A stretch of 64,000 nucleotides of DNA from Chloroflexales bacterium ZM16-3. GTDB taxonomy: Bacteria; Chloroflexota; Chloroflexia; Chloroflexales; Chloroflexaceae. The position numbers and the translations under genes are program-made. The stretch's first letter is position 1; each line of letters begins with the position of its first letter. A model generated the notes under the pieces. That model did not search any database. It was not told where the DNA came from and saw only the letters and a program-made list of their open reading frames with translations. The stretch covers positions 124,001-188,000 of the forward strand of contig RYFE02000003.1 in NCBI GenBank assembly GCA_004138175.2, read 5' to 3'. Below are positions 43,984-53,656 of this stretch, piece by piece.

Positions 43984-44547
43984 CTATCGCGCCTTACCAG
44001 CCTTACCGGCCTTGCGGCGGATCTTCTCTTCGAGATACTTCACGCCCTTGCCCTTGTAGGGCTCAGGCGGACGCAGGCCACGGATTCGTGCGGCCTCTTC
44101 GCCGACCACCTGCTTGTCGATCCCGCGCACGAAGACAGGTAGCGGGTCGTTAGCGCTCTTGCGCTCGCCGACCGAGAACTGTACATCCTGCGGCGGATCA
44201 ACGCGTACTGGGTGCGAGAAGCCAAGCTGGAGCACCAGAGTCTTGCCCTCAAGCTGGGCGCGGTACCCCACGCCATTGATCTCCAGCGCCCGCTGCCAGC
44301 CGTCGGTGACACCGACGACCATATTGAAGAGCAGTGTGCGAGTGAGTCCGTGGAGCGACTTATGCAGCTTCCCGTCAGACGGGCGCTTCACTGTTAGTTC
44401 GCTACTTTCCTGCTCGATGATCATGTCGGGGTGGAACTGCTGGTGCAGGGTGCCCTTTGGCCCCTTCACCGAGACAAGGTTGTCCTTGCCGATCTCCACC
44501 GTTATCCCTTTAGGAAGGGTGATAGGTTTCTTGCCGATACGCGACAT
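43984..44547 (-). CDS. rplF: Ribosomal protein uL6
   Basis: 187 residues, starting MSRIGKKPITLPKGITVEI, with the second L6 domain signature PEPYKGKGVKYLEEKIRRK. The C-terminal tail is short and basic. It follows rpsH by 18 nt (stop to start). Confidence 0.97.
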   Translation of the reverse strand: MSRIGKKPITLPKGITVEIGKDNLVSVKGPKGTLHQQFHPDMIIEQESSELTVKRPSDGKLHKSLHGLTRTLLFNMVVGVTDGWQRALEINGVGYRAQLEGKTLVLQLGFSHPVRVDPPQDVQFSVGERKSANDPLPVFVRGIDKQVVGEEAARIRGLRPPEPYKGKGVKYLEEKIRRKAGKAGKAR

Positions 44548-44565
44548 TCGCTTCCTCCGTGGGGG

Positions 44566-44964
44566 CTACCAGACGTAGCAGAGCACTTCGCCGCCCACCC
44601 GCTCCTGCCAGGCATCGTGACCGGCGAGGACACCCTTGGGGGTCGAGAGAATGCTCAGACCAAGGCCGCCACGCACCCGCGGAATCTCATCGCGCTTGGT
44701 GTAGATGCGCAGGCCAGGCTTGCTTACGCGGCGCAGGCCAGTGATAGCCGGCCGCCGGTCGGGCATATACTTGAGTGTGATGGCGATCATGCTGAAGGGC
44801 GTCCCCTCGATCAGGGTATAGTCCTTGATAAACCCCTCGCGCTTCAGGATGTCGGCAATCGCCAGCTTCATCTTGGACGCAGGAATATTCACAACCACAT
44901 GCCGCGCCATACAGGCGTTACGGATGCGTGTCAGCATATCGCCGATAGGATCGCTAACGCTCAC
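44566..44964 (-). CDS. rpsH: Ribosomal protein uS8
   Basis: 132 residues from a GTG at 44964 with GAGGAGG 6 nt upstream (the frame is open to 44979). Segments [15 protein letters not shown] and the C-terminal [19 protein letters not shown] (STPKG box) are diagnostic. In many bacteria S8 represses the spc operon; whether it does so here is not visible. Confidence 0.97.
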   Translation of the reverse strand: MSVSDPIGDMLTRIRNACMARHVVVNIPASKMKLAIADILKREGFIKDYTLIEGTPFSMIAITLKYMPDRRPAITGLRRVSKPGLRIYTKRDEIPRVRGGLGLSILSTPKGVLAGHDAWQERVGGEVLCYVW

Positions 44965-45043
44965 GGTGTGCCTCCTCACACGTCGGGTGCCGACGCGGCA
45001 AATAGCCGCTATTATGGCCGGTCGCCCGCAACGTTATGATGTT

Positions 45044-45229
45044 CTACCAGCTCGATTTGACGACACCCGGAATCAGGCCCTTCAGCGCGTTCTCGCGGAA
45101 GCAGATGCGGCACATGCCGAACTTACGCATATATGCGCGTGAGCGGCCGCACGTCTTGCAGCGATTGTATTCGCGCACCTTAAACTTCGCCGGGCGTGAC
45201 GCCTTAACAATCAGTGAGGTCTTCGCCAA
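45044..45229 (-). CDS. rpsN: Ribosomal protein uS14, zinc-binding (type Z)
   Basis: 61 residues from a TTG at 45229 with a perfect AGGAGG 7 nt upstream. Two CxxC pairs, CKTC and CRIC, make the type Z zinc site. It is located between rplE and rpsH. Confidence 0.96.
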   Translation of the reverse strand: MAKTSLIVKASRPAKFKVREYNRCKTCGRSRAYMRKFGMCRICFRENALKGLIPGVVKSSW

Positions 45230-45281
45230 AGATGGTTCCTCCTAAACAGTTGGACTAGTTAGCCTTTGCTCCTGGTCCAGA

Positions 45282-45824
45282 CTAATCGCGAAATGGCATA
45301 CCGAGGCGCTTGAGCAGTGCGTATGCCTGCTCATCATCGGTAGCGGTGGTCACAATTACCACCTCGAGGCCGCGAATCTTATCGATCTTATCGTAGTCGA
45401 TATCCGGGAACACAATCTGCTCGCGCAGGCCAAGGCTATAGTTGCCGCGGCCATCAAACGACCGGCGGCTAATGCCGCGGAAGTCGCGGATACGTGGCAG
45501 GGCAAGGTTGATCAGGCGGTCGATGAAGTCGTACATACGCTCTGAGCGCATCGTCACCATCGTCCCGATCGCCATCCCCTCGCGGAGCTTGAACGAGGCG
45601 ATTGACTTCTTTGCCTTCGTGATCACCGGCTTCTGTCCGGTGATTGTCGTCAGATCGGCCACCGCCGCATCAAGCGCCTTCGAGTTTGTTACGGCCTCGC
45701 CGACGCCAACATTGACCACAACCTTCGTCAGGCGTGGCACCTGCATCACCGACGTATACTTGAACTCCTGCATCAGCGCAGGGACGATCTCGGAGCGATA
45801 CTTTTCGCGCAGACGGACTGTCAT
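45282..45824 (-). CDS. rplE: Ribosomal protein uL5
   Basis: 180 residues from the ATG at 45824 with GGAGAG close upstream. Signatures are [40 protein letters not shown] and [16 protein letters not shown]. It binds 5S rRNA in the central protuberance. Confidence 0.97.
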   Translation of the reverse strand: MTVRLREKYRSEIVPALMQEFKYTSVMQVPRLTKVVVNVGVGEAVTNSKALDAAVADLTTITGQKPVITKAKKSIASFKLREGMAIGTMVTMRSERMYDFIDRLINLALPRIRDFRGISRRSFDGRGNYSLGLREQIVFPDIDYDKIDKIRGLEVVIVTTATDDEQAYALLKRLGMPFRD

Positions 45825-45886
45825 GTTCTCTCTCCAGGGGCTAGGAGGCGCAGGCACGCGTAGCTCCGGCCCTGAGCATGCAATGG

Positions 45887-46219
45887 CTACTTATCGATCA
45901 CCGCATCGCAAGACTTGCAGAAGCGCACCTTGCGCGGTCGGCCCTTGTGATCGGTCTCTTCCAGGAAGCGATGCCCGGTGCGCGCCGCGTGTCCGCAGCT
46001 GGGGCAGATCAGCATCACATTGGAGCTATCGAGTGGTGCCTCCATCTCGATGATGCCGCCGGGCTTCCCTGGGCCACGGGGCTTGGTGTGGCGCTTGACG
46101 ATATTCCAGCCCTCCACAACCACCCGGCCCGCTTTCGGGTTCACGCGCTTGATCTTGCCGCGCTCGCCCTTATTCTTGCCAGCGATGATCAGGACCTCAT
46201 CGCCCGTTTTGACATGCAT
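45887..46219 (-). CDS. rplX: Ribosomal protein uL24
   Basis: 110 residues with the KOW motif [20 protein letters not shown] near the start. The C-terminal part has a Cys pair (ICPSCG) and a second (FCKSCD) that together may bind zinc, as in some L24 proteins. The ATG shares one base with the rplN stop. Confidence 0.95.
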   Translation of the reverse strand: MHVKTGDEVLIIAGKNKGERGKIKRVNPKAGRVVVEGWNIVKRHTKPRGPGKPGGIIEMEAPLDSSNVMLICPSCGHAARTGHRFLEETDHKGRPRKVRFCKSCDAVIDK

Positions 46220-46587
46220 TACAGCACCTCCGGTGCCAGCGACACGATTCGCATGAACTGCTTTTCGCGCAGCTCACGGGCCACTGGGCCAAAGATACGT
46301 GTGCCGCGCGGGTTGTTTTCCTTGCCGATGATCACGGCCGCATTGTCGTCGAAGCGAATATGCGACCCATCAAGGCGACCATACTCTTTGGTGGTACGTA
46401 CAATCACCGCCCGCACCACCTCACCCTTCTTGACCGACCCGCCGGGTGCGGCGTGCTTGACCGAGGCGACGATCACATCGCCGACCCGACCGTAACGAAC
46501 CCGTGATCCACCGAGTACGCGGATGCACATGATCTCTTTGGCACCGGTGTTATCGGCAACCTTCAGGCGAGACTGAGGCTGGATCAT
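46219..46587 (-). CDS. rplN: Ribosomal protein uL14
   Basis: 122 residues, beginning [20 protein letters not shown], the classic L14 start. It contains [21 protein letters not shown] and ends in [12 protein letters not shown]. It is 5 nt after rpsQ. Confidence 0.97.
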   Translation of the reverse strand: MIQPQSRLKVADNTGAKEIMCIRVLGGSRVRYGRVGDVIVASVKHAAPGGSVKKGEVVRAVIVRTTKEYGRLDGSHIRFDDNAAVIIGKENNPRGTRIFGPVARELREKQFMRIVSLAPEVL

Positions 46588-46592
46588 GGCTC

Positions 46593-46859
46593 TTACTCCT
46601 CACCGCGCTTCACGATCTCGATCACCCGCCAGCGCTTTGTGCGGCTAAGGGGGCGAGACTCCTCGATTCGTACCGTATCGCCCACCTTGCAGCTGTTCTC
46701 TTCATCGTGGGCGTGAAACTTGTTGGTCTTGCGGATAATCTTGCGGTAGAGCGGGTGGGGCTTGAGGTAATCCACCGCGACGACCACCGTCTTATCCATC
46801 TTATCGCTCACCACACGCCCGACCTTCATGATCTTGCGTGTCGTCTGCTGATCAGTCAT
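46593..46859 (-). CDS. rpsQ: Ribosomal protein uS17
   Basis: 88 residues with [20 protein letters not shown] and the oligonucleotide-binding fold end [12 protein letters not shown]. The N-terminal ten residues ([10 protein letters not shown]) are variable. Located between rpmC and rplN. Confidence 0.96.
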   Translation of the reverse strand: MTDQQTTRKIMKVGRVVSDKMDKTVVVAVDYLKPHPLYRKIIRKTNKFHAHDEENSCKVGDTVRIEESRPLSRTKRWRVIEIVKRGEE

Positions 46860-46924
46860 ATCGTCTTGCTCCGTGATGGTCGCTGCAGCGACGCCTCTGG
46901 TCGCCCGCGCTCTGCCTACGAGCT

Positions 46925-47119
46925 TTAGATCCCCAGCTCGCGCTCGTTCAGGATCGTGTGGATGCGCGCGACATCCTTGCGAACCTGCCTGAATCGCGCG
47001 GTGTTGGTCAGGCGGCCCGTCACCTGCTGGAAGCGCAGGTTAAAAAGCTCCTCGTCGAAGCTCTTCAGCTGGGCGCGCAGCTTCTCGTCCTCTAGTTCGC
47101 GCAGCTCATTCGCCTTCAC
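46925..47119 (-). CDS. rpmC: Ribosomal protein uL29
   Basis: 64 residues from a GTG at 47119, with GAGGAGG 6 nt upstream inside the end of rplP (14-nt gene overlap). It is a two-helix protein, [19 protein letters not shown] and [20 protein letters not shown], beside the peptide exit tunnel. Confidence 0.95.
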   Translation of the reverse strand: MKANELRELEDEKLRAQLKSFDEELFNLRFQQVTGRLTNTARFRQVRKDVARIHTILNERELGI

Positions 47120-47543
47120 TGGCGGCCTCCTCAACTTCGTCCCGTGTGATGATCTTGCATGGCACCGGCAGCTTCTGGGCTGCGCGGCGCATTGCTTCTA
47201 AGGCAATCGTCTCGCTGACGCCACCGAGCTCAAACATCACGCGACCGGGCTTGACTACCGCCACCCAGTGGTCGACCGAGCCCTTGCCGCCGCCCATGCG
47301 GGTCTCAGCGGGCTTCTGGGTCACGGGCTTATCGGGGAAGATCCGGATCCAGACCTTACCGCCGCGCTTGATATAGTTCGTCATCGTACGGCGAGCGGCC
47401 TCGATCTGGCGGCTGGTGATCCAGGTGCTCTCAAGAGCCACCATCCCATAGTCACCAAAGGCAACGCCGCTGCCGCGATAGGAGAGACCCTTGTTACGAC
47501 CGCGCTGCTGCTTGCGGTACTTTGTTCGCTTAGGAAGCAGCAT
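47106..47543 (-). CDS. rplP: Ribosomal protein uL16
   Basis: 145 residues from the second ATG (47543), which has AGGAGG at a 7-nt spacing; the ATG at 47549 is only 1 nt from it. Signatures are [38 protein letters not shown] and the C-terminal [20 protein letters not shown]. It overlaps rpsC by 14 nt. Confidence 0.96.
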   Translation of the reverse strand: MLLPKRTKYRKQQRGRNKGLSYRGSGVAFGDYGMVALESTWITSRQIEAARRTMTNYIKRGGKVWIRIFPDKPVTQKPAETRMGGGKGSVDHWVAVVKPGRVMFELGGVSETIALEAMRRAAQKLPVPCKIITRDEVEEAASEGE

Positions 47544-48258
47544 TGTCATTCCTCCTGGGCGAGCGCTCGCGCCGCTCGCTGGGGGCGCTGGGGGCGCTCG
47601 TCTGCTGCTCGACCGCGGCCTTGGCCAGCTGGTCGGGGAAGACCTCGCCCTTATAGATCCACACCTTCACACCGATACGTCCGTAGGTGGTGTGGGCGTG
47701 AACCTGCGCGTAGTCGATGTCGGCGCGCAGCGTGTGGCGCGGCACGCGGCCCTCGCTCTCGTTCTGGATGCGTGACATCTCGGCGCCGCCGAGGCGGCCC
47801 GAGCAGCGCACCTTGACGCCCTGGGCGCCGAGGCGAACTGCGCGCTGGACGGCCTGCTTCATGGCGCGCTTGTAGGAGACACGCTTGGTAATCTGCTCGG
47901 CAATGCTCTCCGCCACCAGCTGAGCATCGAGCTCGGGCTGATGGATCTCTTGGATGTTGAGCTTAATCTTCTTGCCGGTCTTCCGCTCAAGCGTATTCTT
48001 CAACAGATCAACATTTGCCCCGCGCTTTCCGATCACAATACCGGGCTTGGCAGTGAAGACTGTTACCTCGATCTTGTTTGCCGAGCGCTCGATCTCGATG
48101 CGCGAGACGCCAGCGTTCTGTAGCTCTTTGGCGATCAGCTTGCGTAGCGCCAGATCCTCGTGGAGCTGCTCTGTGTAGGTGCGCTCAGCGAACCACTTCG
48201 ACTGCCAATCCTTGATGTAGCCGAGGCGGAAGCCGATCGGATGTACTTTTCGTCCCAA
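47530..48258 (-). CDS. rpsC: Ribosomal protein uS3
   Basis: 242 residues, with the start [20 protein letters not shown], a KH domain ([19 protein letters not shown]) and the S3 C-terminal [16 protein letters not shown]-type helix and [17 protein letters not shown]. It has an extended acidic/basic tail. It overlaps rplP. Confidence 0.97.
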   Translation of the reverse strand: MGRKVHPIGFRLGYIKDWQSKWFAERTYTEQLHEDLALRKLIAKELQNAGVSRIEIERSANKIEVTVFTAKPGIVIGKRGANVDLLKNTLERKTGKKIKLNIQEIHQPELDAQLVAESIAEQITKRVSYKRAMKQAVQRAVRLGAQGVKVRCSGRLGGAEMSRIQNESEGRVPRHTLRADIDYAQVHAHTTYGRIGVKVWIYKGEVFPDQLAKAAVEQQTSAPSAPSERRERSPRRNDNAAS

Positions 48259-48281
48259 GACAACCTCCTAGTCCTGGCCGC

Positions 48282-48623
48282 CTAATAGGTTTCGCCGTCG
48301 TCCACGATTACCGTAATGTGGGTCGTGGGCTTGCGGATGCGGTTCGCCATCCCGCGGGCGCGCGGCATAAAGCGCTTGAGTACTGGCCCCTGGTCAGCGA
48401 AGATCGTCTTGACCACAAGGGCGTTCGGGTCGAGGTCGAAGTTGTTCTCTGCGTTAGCGGCGGCCGACTTAATCGTCCGGGAGACCTCGCGCGCCGCCTT
48501 CTGCGGCATATACTGCAAGGTCGACAGGGCGCGATCAACCGGCATCCCGCGTACCACATCCATCACCAGGCGAACTTTTAGCGGCGAGATGCGCACATAT
48601 CGGGTTATAGCTTTGACTTCCAT
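48282..48623 (-). CDS. rplV: Ribosomal protein uL22
   Basis: 113 residues from the ATG at 48623 (the frame is open to 48704). Signatures are [19 protein letters not shown] and [20 protein letters not shown]; the long loop lines the exit tunnel. Located between rpsS and rpsC. Confidence 0.96.
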   Translation of the reverse strand: MEVKAITRYVRISPLKVRLVMDVVRGMPVDRALSTLQYMPQKAAREVSRTIKSAAANAENNFDLDPNALVVKTIFADQGPVLKRFMPRARGMANRIRKPTTHITVIVDDGETY

Positions 48624-48770
48624 TGCCTTACTCGTCTGCGGCCAGGCCGCGTGATGGATGGCGTTTAGCTCGCACGCAAACCCGCCAATTGTACCACAAT
48701 TCACGATTTGCGTACACAGCCAGCCTCACATGCGAGCTAACCGAGCTCAGCGCGACACCCGAGGGCATCA

Positions 48771-49058
48771 CTACTTCATCTTGCCGCGCTTATCCGCCTT
48801 CTTCCCGCCGTGGCTGCGGAAGAAGCGGGTCGGTGCGAACTCACCAAGTTTGTGGCCGACCATGTTCTCGGTGACATAGACCGGGACGTGGCGGCGGCCG
48901 TCGTGAATCGCGATCGTGTGACCGATCATCTGCGGGAAGATAGTCGAGTCGCGCGACCAGGTGCGTAGCACCCGCTTATCGCTCGTGCGATTCATCGTCT
49001 CGACGCGGTCAAGGAGCCGAATATCGACGTACGGCCCCTTCTTTGAAGAGCGAGCCAT
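48771..49058 (-). CDS. rpsS: Ribosomal protein uS19
   Basis: 95 residues with [40 protein letters not shown] and [20 protein letters not shown], all diagnostic. A 147-nt gap to rplV holds no gene. Confidence 0.97.
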   Translation of the reverse strand: MARSSKKGPYVDIRLLDRVETMNRTSDKRVLRTWSRDSTIFPQMIGHTIAIHDGRRHVPVYVTENMVGHKLGEFAPTRFFRSHGGKKADKRGKMK

Positions 49059-49112
49059 AGAACCTCCTGGGCAACTTCGGGGAAGGTTGAATCCTTCCCC
49101 AAAGCTAAGTGC

Positions 49113-49937
49113 TTAGGGCTTGCGCCGCCGGACAATAAACCGATCACTGCGCGGGTTGTGGCGTGTCCTCACACCGCGGGCGGGCTTTCCCCACTTGGTC
49201 TTCGGGTTCATACCGCGCGGAGAGCGGCCCTCACCACCGCCGTGGGGGTGGTCGCGGGGATTCATGACTGATCCACGCACATGGGGCCGTCGACCGAGCC
49301 AGCGTGAGCGACCGGCCTTGCCGAGGCGAATATTCTGATGATCCAGGTTGCCGACCTGTCCAATAGTGGCCATGCAACGGATATGGATCATGCGCGTCTC
49401 GCCGGAGGGCATACGGAGGGTGGCGTAGTCACCCTCTTTGGCCATCAGCTGGGCGGAGGTGCCGGCGCTACGCACCAGGACGCCGCCGCGACCAATCTCC
49501 AGTTCAACGTTATGAATCTGGGTGCCGAGAGGGATGGATGCCAGCGGCAGGGCGTTGCCGACGCGGATATCGGCGTCGGGGCCGTTGCTGAGCATATCGC
49601 CAACCTTCAGGCCGACCGGGGCGATGATATAGCGCTTCTCGCCATCGACATAGGCCAGTAGCGCGATGCGCGCGGTGCGGTTGGGATCATATTCGATCGC
49701 CTGAACCTTGGCCGGGATGCCGAGCTTATTGCGCTTGAAGTCGATAATGCGGTAGAAGCGCTTATGGCCACCGCCGCGATGGCGCACGGTGATCTTACCG
49801 GTGTTATTGCGGCCCGCCTGCTTGCGCAGCGGCTCGATCAGGCCCGGCTCCGGGCGCTTCTTTGTGATCTCCTCGAAGGTCGACACCGACATGTTGCGCC
49901 GGCCCGCCGAGGTTGGTTTGTACTTGCGTACACCCAT
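49113..49937 (-). CDS. rplB: Ribosomal protein uL2
   Basis: 274 residues from the ATG at 49937 (the frame is open to 49961). Signatures are [37 protein letters not shown] and the peptidyl-transferase-proximal [20 protein letters not shown] with the conserved His. A degenerate heptad array precedes it. Confidence 0.97.
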   Translation of the reverse strand: MGVRKYKPTSAGRRNMSVSTFEEITKKRPEPGLIEPLRKQAGRNNTGKITVRHRGGGHKRFYRIIDFKRNKLGIPAKVQAIEYDPNRTARIALLAYVDGEKRYIIAPVGLKVGDMLSNGPDADIRVGNALPLASIPLGTQIHNVELEIGRGGVLVRSAGTSAQLMAKEGDYATLRMPSGETRMIHIRCMATIGQVGNLDHQNIRLGKAGRSRWLGRRPHVRGSVMNPRDHPHGGGEGRSPRGMNPKTKWGKPARGVRTRHNPRSDRFIVRRRKP

Positions 49938-49957
49938 CGCTTTGCTCCAGGTACATA

Positions 49958-49983
49958 GCACAGGGCACAGGGGGCTGTCCCCT
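49958..49983. repeat. Short heptad-type repeat, unit CACAGGG, with partial inverted arm
   Basis: Two copies of CACAGGG are followed by GGGCTGTCCCC, in which GGGG/CCCC can pair. It lies in the 57-nt rplW-rplB gap. It is a small, likely decayed member of the array class. Confidence 0.55.
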
Positions 49984-49993
49984 CGTACTGTGA

Positions 49994-50278
49994 CTAGCTT
50001 TCAAAGATCTCGATGCGGTCGCCAGCGGCAAGCGTGACGATGGCCTTCTTCCAGTCTCTGGTATAGCCGGACTCACGACCGCGTCGGCGCATCTTGCCAC
50101 GGACATTGAGGGTGTTCACCCGTGTCACCGTGACGCTGAAGATGGTCTCAACGGCGCGCTTGATCTCGGGCTTGCTCGCCTCACGCAGCACCTCGAAGGA
50201 ATACTGGTTCGACTCCATAAGAATCGTATTCTTCTCGGTGATCAGCGGGCGGACGATAATCTGATGCGGCGTCGGCAT
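49994..50278 (-). CDS. rplW: Ribosomal protein uL23
   Basis: 94 residues; [20 protein letters not shown] and [20 protein letters not shown] are diagnostic. It sits 2 nt after rplD and provides the docking site for trigger factor and SRP at the tunnel exit. Confidence 0.96.
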   Translation of the reverse strand: MPTPHQIIVRPLITEKNTILMESNQYSFEVLREASKPEIKRAVETIFSVTVTRVNTLNVRGKMRRRGRESGYTRDWKKAIVTLAAGDRIEIFES

Positions 50279-50280
50279 CG

Positions 50281-50943
50281 TTATTCCTCCTCGCTCTGAG
50301 CAGACGTCGTGCTGGCACCCAGGTAGCTCTCGATGACCTCGATCGCGGCCTGGGGCAGCACCACCATATCGTAGGTGAGCAGGTCGCGCACATTGAGGTA
50401 ACTGGCGAGCAGCGTCTTCACATTCGGCAGGTTATTGGCCGAGCGCTGGACAATCCCAGTCTGCTCGTTTTTGCGGTCGAGCACGATCAGGGTCTTGCCG
50501 CTCAAGGTCTGGTCGCCAAGAAACTTGACGATATCCTTCGTGCGTGGCTTCTCAAAAGCGAGCGCATCGACGACACGGATCTGGGCTGCGGCAAGCTTGG
50601 CGGAGAGAGCTGAGCGTACCGCCAGGCGACGCATCTTCTTCGGCATATTGAGCCGGTAGGAGCGGGGGTGTGGCCCGTGGGCAATACCACCGCCAATGCG
50701 GTGCGGGGCGCGAACTGAGCCCTGGCGAGCCCGACCGGTGCCCTTCTGGCGATAGATCTTCTTGGTACTGCCGCGCACCTCGCCGCGACCGCGGGTGCTC
50801 TGGGTTCCCTGACGGGCGTTGGCCTGCTGCATCAGCACATACTGGTGCATCACCGGGATGTTCGGCTCGATACCGAAGATGTGCTCGCTGAGATCGATGC
50901 TCCCGATCTGCTCGCCGGCCTGATTATAGAGAGTTGCTTCCAT
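50281..50943 (-). CDS. rplD: Ribosomal protein uL4
   Basis: 220 residues. Features include [20 protein letters not shown] with [20 protein letters not shown], the tunnel-facing loop, and the C-terminal [17 protein letters not shown]. In other bacteria L4 can repress its own operon, but no leader structure is identified here. Confidence 0.97.
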   Translation of the reverse strand: MEATLYNQAGEQIGSIDLSEHIFGIEPNIPVMHQYVLMQQANARQGTQSTRGRGEVRGSTKKIYRQKGTGRARQGSVRAPHRIGGGIAHGPHPRSYRLNMPKKMRRLAVRSALSAKLAAAQIRVVDALAFEKPRTKDIVKFLGDQTLSGKTLIVLDRKNEQTGIVQRSANNLPNVKTLLASYLNVRDLLTYDMVVLPQAAIEVIESYLGASTTSAQSEEE

Positions 50944-51003
50944 TGCTGTTTCCTATATCCTTCTTGTCACCCGTATGTCGGCGACAAGGCGGCATAGTTT
51001 TAT

Positions 51004-51633
51004 CTAGACCTTTACGGCGCGGCGGATCTCAAGCAGGCCCGTGCGGGCACCGGGAACCGACCCCTTCACGAGCAGAAGGTTCTTCTCGGGCAGCACCTCG
51101 ACTACCTCAAGGTTCTGGATGGTGATGCGCTTGCCGCCCATGCGACCAGCCATCTTCTGACCCTTCCAGACGCGGCCAGGGGTTGTGCCGGCACCGATGG
51201 AGCCAGGGGCACGATGGCGGTCGCTCTGGCCGTGGGTCTTCGGGCCACCGTGGAAGCCCCAGCGCTTCACCACGCCGGTGAAGCCGCGTCCCTTCGAGGT
51301 TCCCGAGATATCGATCTTCTGCCCAGGCTGGAACAGTTCGACGTTGATCACCTCTCCGGGCGTATGCTCCTGAGGGTTATCAGCCGGAAACTCACGCAGA
51401 TAGCGCAGCATCGCGTTGGCGGCCTTCAGATGGCCCTGCTGCGGCTTGGTGAGCTTGCGCGGCTCGACCTGCTCGTACCCGATCTGCACTGCGGCGTATC
51501 CGTCGCGCTCAACAGTGCGCACCTGGGTGACGATGCAGGGGCCTACGGCGATCACCGTGACGGGGATCACCTCACCTTTATCGCTGAAGACTTGCATCAT
51601 CCCCAGCTTTCGACCCAACAACCCACTAATCAT
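51004..51633 (-). CDS. rplC: Ribosomal protein uL3
   Basis: 209 residues from the ATG at 51633 with GGAGG upstream (the frame is open to 51717). Signatures are [36 protein letters not shown] and [17 protein letters not shown]. It follows rpsJ in the S10 operon. Confidence 0.97.
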   Translation of the reverse strand: MISGLLGRKLGMMQVFSDKGEVIPVTVIAVGPCIVTQVRTVERDGYAAVQIGYEQVEPRKLTKPQQGHLKAANAMLRYLREFPADNPQEHTPGEVINVELFQPGQKIDISGTSKGRGFTGVVKRWGFHGGPKTHGQSDRHRAPGSIGAGTTPGRVWKGQKMAGRMGGKRITIQNLEVVEVLPEKNLLLVKGSVPGARTGLLEIRRAVKV

Positions 51634-51738
51634 TACTGCTACCTCCGCAGCGTGCGTCATTGCGCAGCGGCTGCCTTTTAACTCTTTGCCCAACGACCAA
51701 CGATCACCTGATCGCAATATGTGTCGTTTGCCGAATTC

Positions 51739-52047
51739 CTAGAGCTTAATCTCGATATCCACGCCAGCGGGCAAGTTCAGCTTCATCAGCGCGTTGATTG
51801 TTTGCTGGCTTGGGTCAAGGACATCAATAAGCCGCTTATGCGTGCGGATCTCGAACTGCTCCTGCGAGTTCTTATCGATGAAGCCTGAGCGGATCACGCT
51901 GTACTTCTCGATCTTGGTTGGCAGGGGCACGGGACCGGCTACCAGGGCGCCGGTGCGCTCAGCGGCCTCGACGATTTGGCGGGCCGACTGATCCAGGATT
52001 TTGTGGTCGTACGCCTTGAGGCGAATACGCACCTTCTGCTTAGCCAT
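51739..52047 (-). CDS. rpsJ: Ribosomal protein uS10
   Basis: 102 residues with [38 protein letters not shown] and [17 protein letters not shown], as in all S10 proteins. Its 5' gap carries a 9-bp hairpin. In transcription, the tuf remnant lies just upstream. Confidence 0.97.
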   Translation of the reverse strand: MAKQKVRIRLKAYDHKILDQSARQIVEAAERTGALVAGPVPLPTKIEKYSVIRSGFIDKNSQEQFEIRTHKRLIDVLDPSQQTINALMKLNLPAGVDIEIKL

Positions 52048-52080
52048 ATCACGCTCCTCAGACGAGGCTATAGATGTCGG

Positions 52081-52111
52081 TGGTGGCGGCCGTACAATTC
52101 GACCGCCACCA
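52081..52111. other. Hairpin between the tuf remnant and rpsJ
   Basis: TGGTGGCGG (52081-52089) pairs with CCGCCACCA (52103-52111) around a 13-nt loop. It has no T-run. It sits about 35 nt from the rpsJ start and might attenuate or regulate S10-operon expression. Confidence 0.5.
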
Positions 52112-52116
52112 TACGG

Positions 52117-52647
52117 CTAGGTAAGACAAACTCTACTCGATGATCTTGGTGACGACGCCGGCACCGACGGTGCGAGCAGCTCGCGCATCTCGATCTCGAC
52201 GAGCTCCAGCAGTTCCTCATCGTCCATCATATCGGTCTTGTTGAGGAAGACCACGATGGCCGGCACCTGCACCTGGCGGGCGAGCAGGATGTGCTCGCGG
52301 GTCTGGGGCATCGGGCCGTCGGGGGCGGAGACCACCAGGATCGCCCCGTCCATCTGGGCGGCGCCGGTGATCATGTTCTTGATATAGTCGGCGTGGCCTG
52401 GGCAGTCCACATGGGCATAGTGCCGGTTCTCGGTCTGGTACTCCACGTGGCGGATGGCGATCGTGATACCACGGGCGCGCTCCTCGGGGGCGTTGTCGAT
52501 CTGGTCGTAGGCCAGGAACTGGGCCGCGCCGCGCAGGGCGAGCACCTTGGTGATCGCGGCGGTCAGGGTCGTCTTCCCGTGGTCCACGTGGCCGATCGTG
52601 CCGACGTTAATATGCGGCTTCGTGCGCTCAAACTTCTGCTTCGCCAT
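52117..52647 (-). pseudogene. tuf: Elongation factor Tu remnant with large internal deletion
   Basis: The first 158 residues are a good EF-Tu G domain: [14 protein letters not shown]-loop, RGITIA switch, [13 protein letters not shown] (DxxG) and NKTDM. After EIEMRELL the sequence jumps straight to the DNA encoding the EF-Tu C-terminal end ([13 protein letters not shown], native stop at 52133-52135), read here in another frame. The join is at about 52172-52180. About 229 codons covering the end of the G domain and domains II and III are missing, and the 176-residue product ends in an out-of-frame tail. Start and ribosome binding site (GAGGG) are intact. A translated fragment would not work as EF-Tu. 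Another tuf must exist, or this is an assembly error. Confidence 0.9.
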
Positions 52648-52683
52648 AGTGTTACAAACCCTCGTATGCTAAATGCGAAACGC

Positions 52684-53598
52684 TCATGCAGCCGGAAGCT
52701 GCTCCTGGTGGGGTGCCGCCCCGCTTGACCAGCAGGCGTAGATTGCCGCAGGGAGCAGGCGACCGGATGCGCTCTCGCGCAACACCAATTCGCCAGCGCT
52801 AGTCGTCCCTTGATAGTGAGCCATGGCCGCGTTAAGAACATTCTGCAAGGTCAGGGCCGAGATATTTGTCGCGTAGGCGCTGATCAGCATTCCCAGAGGG
52901 TTTTCGCTCAGCAGACCCACACACTCACGAACGAGGCCCGGTAGTTGTTCGGTGAGCCGCCAGACTTCGCCGTCTGGTCCGCGCCCAAAGATCGGCGGAT
53001 CCATGAGGATGAGATCATAGCGGCGTCCGCGGCGGATCTCTCGGGCTACAAACTTCATCGCATCATCGATCAGCCAGCGCACCGGGCGATCAGCGAGCCC
53101 CGACGCCTGCTGGTTCTCCTGAGCCCAGCGCAGCGACGGCTTTGACGCATCGACGTGGACGACCTGGGCACCGAGGCGGGCGGCCTCAAGGCTACTTAGC
53201 CCGGTGTACCCAAACAATACCAGGACACGTGGCTGGCGTCGGCTCGCCAACTGGCGACGCATCCACGCCCAATGGGCGCTATGTTCTGGGAAGACCCCGG
53301 TGTGGCGGAAGGGGGTCAGCCGTGCCCAGAACGCCAGATTGTGATCATGCATGAGCCACTGCTCGGGTATCTGGCGGCGCTGCTGCCAGACACCGGCACC
53401 GTCCTCGCCGCGCACCTTCTCGAATATAGCGTCAGCGAGTTGCCACTCGCGCTCCGACAAATTAGGCGACCAGATCGCCTGGGTTTCGGGCCGTACCAAG
53501 GTGTACTGGCCAAAACGCTCAAGCTTTGCGCCGTTCCCCGAGTCGATCAGTTCGTAATCGTTCCAGGGCGGAGGTGCTAGCAGGTTCAGTTCGGCCAT
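52684..53598 (-). CDS. Class I SAM-dependent methyltransferase (rRNA-type)
   Basis: 304 residues from the ATG at 53598, consistent with a family start; the frame is open far upstream. The methyltransferase core reads [20 protein letters not shown] (SAM-binding loop, about residue 155), [14 protein letters not shown] (acidic residue for the ribose) and [13 protein letters not shown] (DPPx catalytic motif, about 215). It resembles the RlmI/RlmK-like YccW group that methylates 23S rRNA, but lacks a PUA domain. It lies between fusA and the tuf remnant, an uncommon interruption of the str operon. Confidence 0.82.
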   Translation of the reverse strand: MAELNLLAPPPWNDYELIDSGNGAKLERFGQYTLVRPETQAIWSPNLSEREWQLADAIFEKVRGEDGAGVWQQRRQIPEQWLMHDHNLAFWARLTPFRHTGVFPEHSAHWAWMRRQLASRRQPRVLVLFGYTGLSSLEAARLGAQVVHVDASKPSLRWAQENQQASGLADRPVRWLIDDAMKFVAREIRRGRRYDLILMDPPIFGRGPDGEVWRLTEQLPGLVRECVGLLSENPLGMLISAYATNISALTLQNVLNAAMAHYQGTTSAGELVLRESASGRLLPAAIYACWSSGAAPHQEQLPAA

Positions 53599-53612
53599 AC
53601 TTACGTTACATA

Positions 53613-53647
53613 AGGGACGGAGCCTCTCAGACAGAGGCTCCGTCCCT
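53613..53647. terminator. Hairpin downstream of fusA
   Basis: AGGGACGGAGCCTCT (53613-53627) and AGAGGCTCCGTCCCT (53633-53647) are perfectly complementary with a 5-nt loop. It is 10 nt from the fusA stop on the minus strand. No T-run follows. It may insulate fusA from the methyltransferase gene. Confidence 0.65.
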
Positions 53648-53656
53648 CTCCGTACA

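Noticed and set aside
52117-52647. A deliberate short EF-Tu-like GTPase
   Set aside because: The last 18 residues come from an out-of-frame reading of the EF-Tu 3' end, so deletion is more likely than a distinct small protein.
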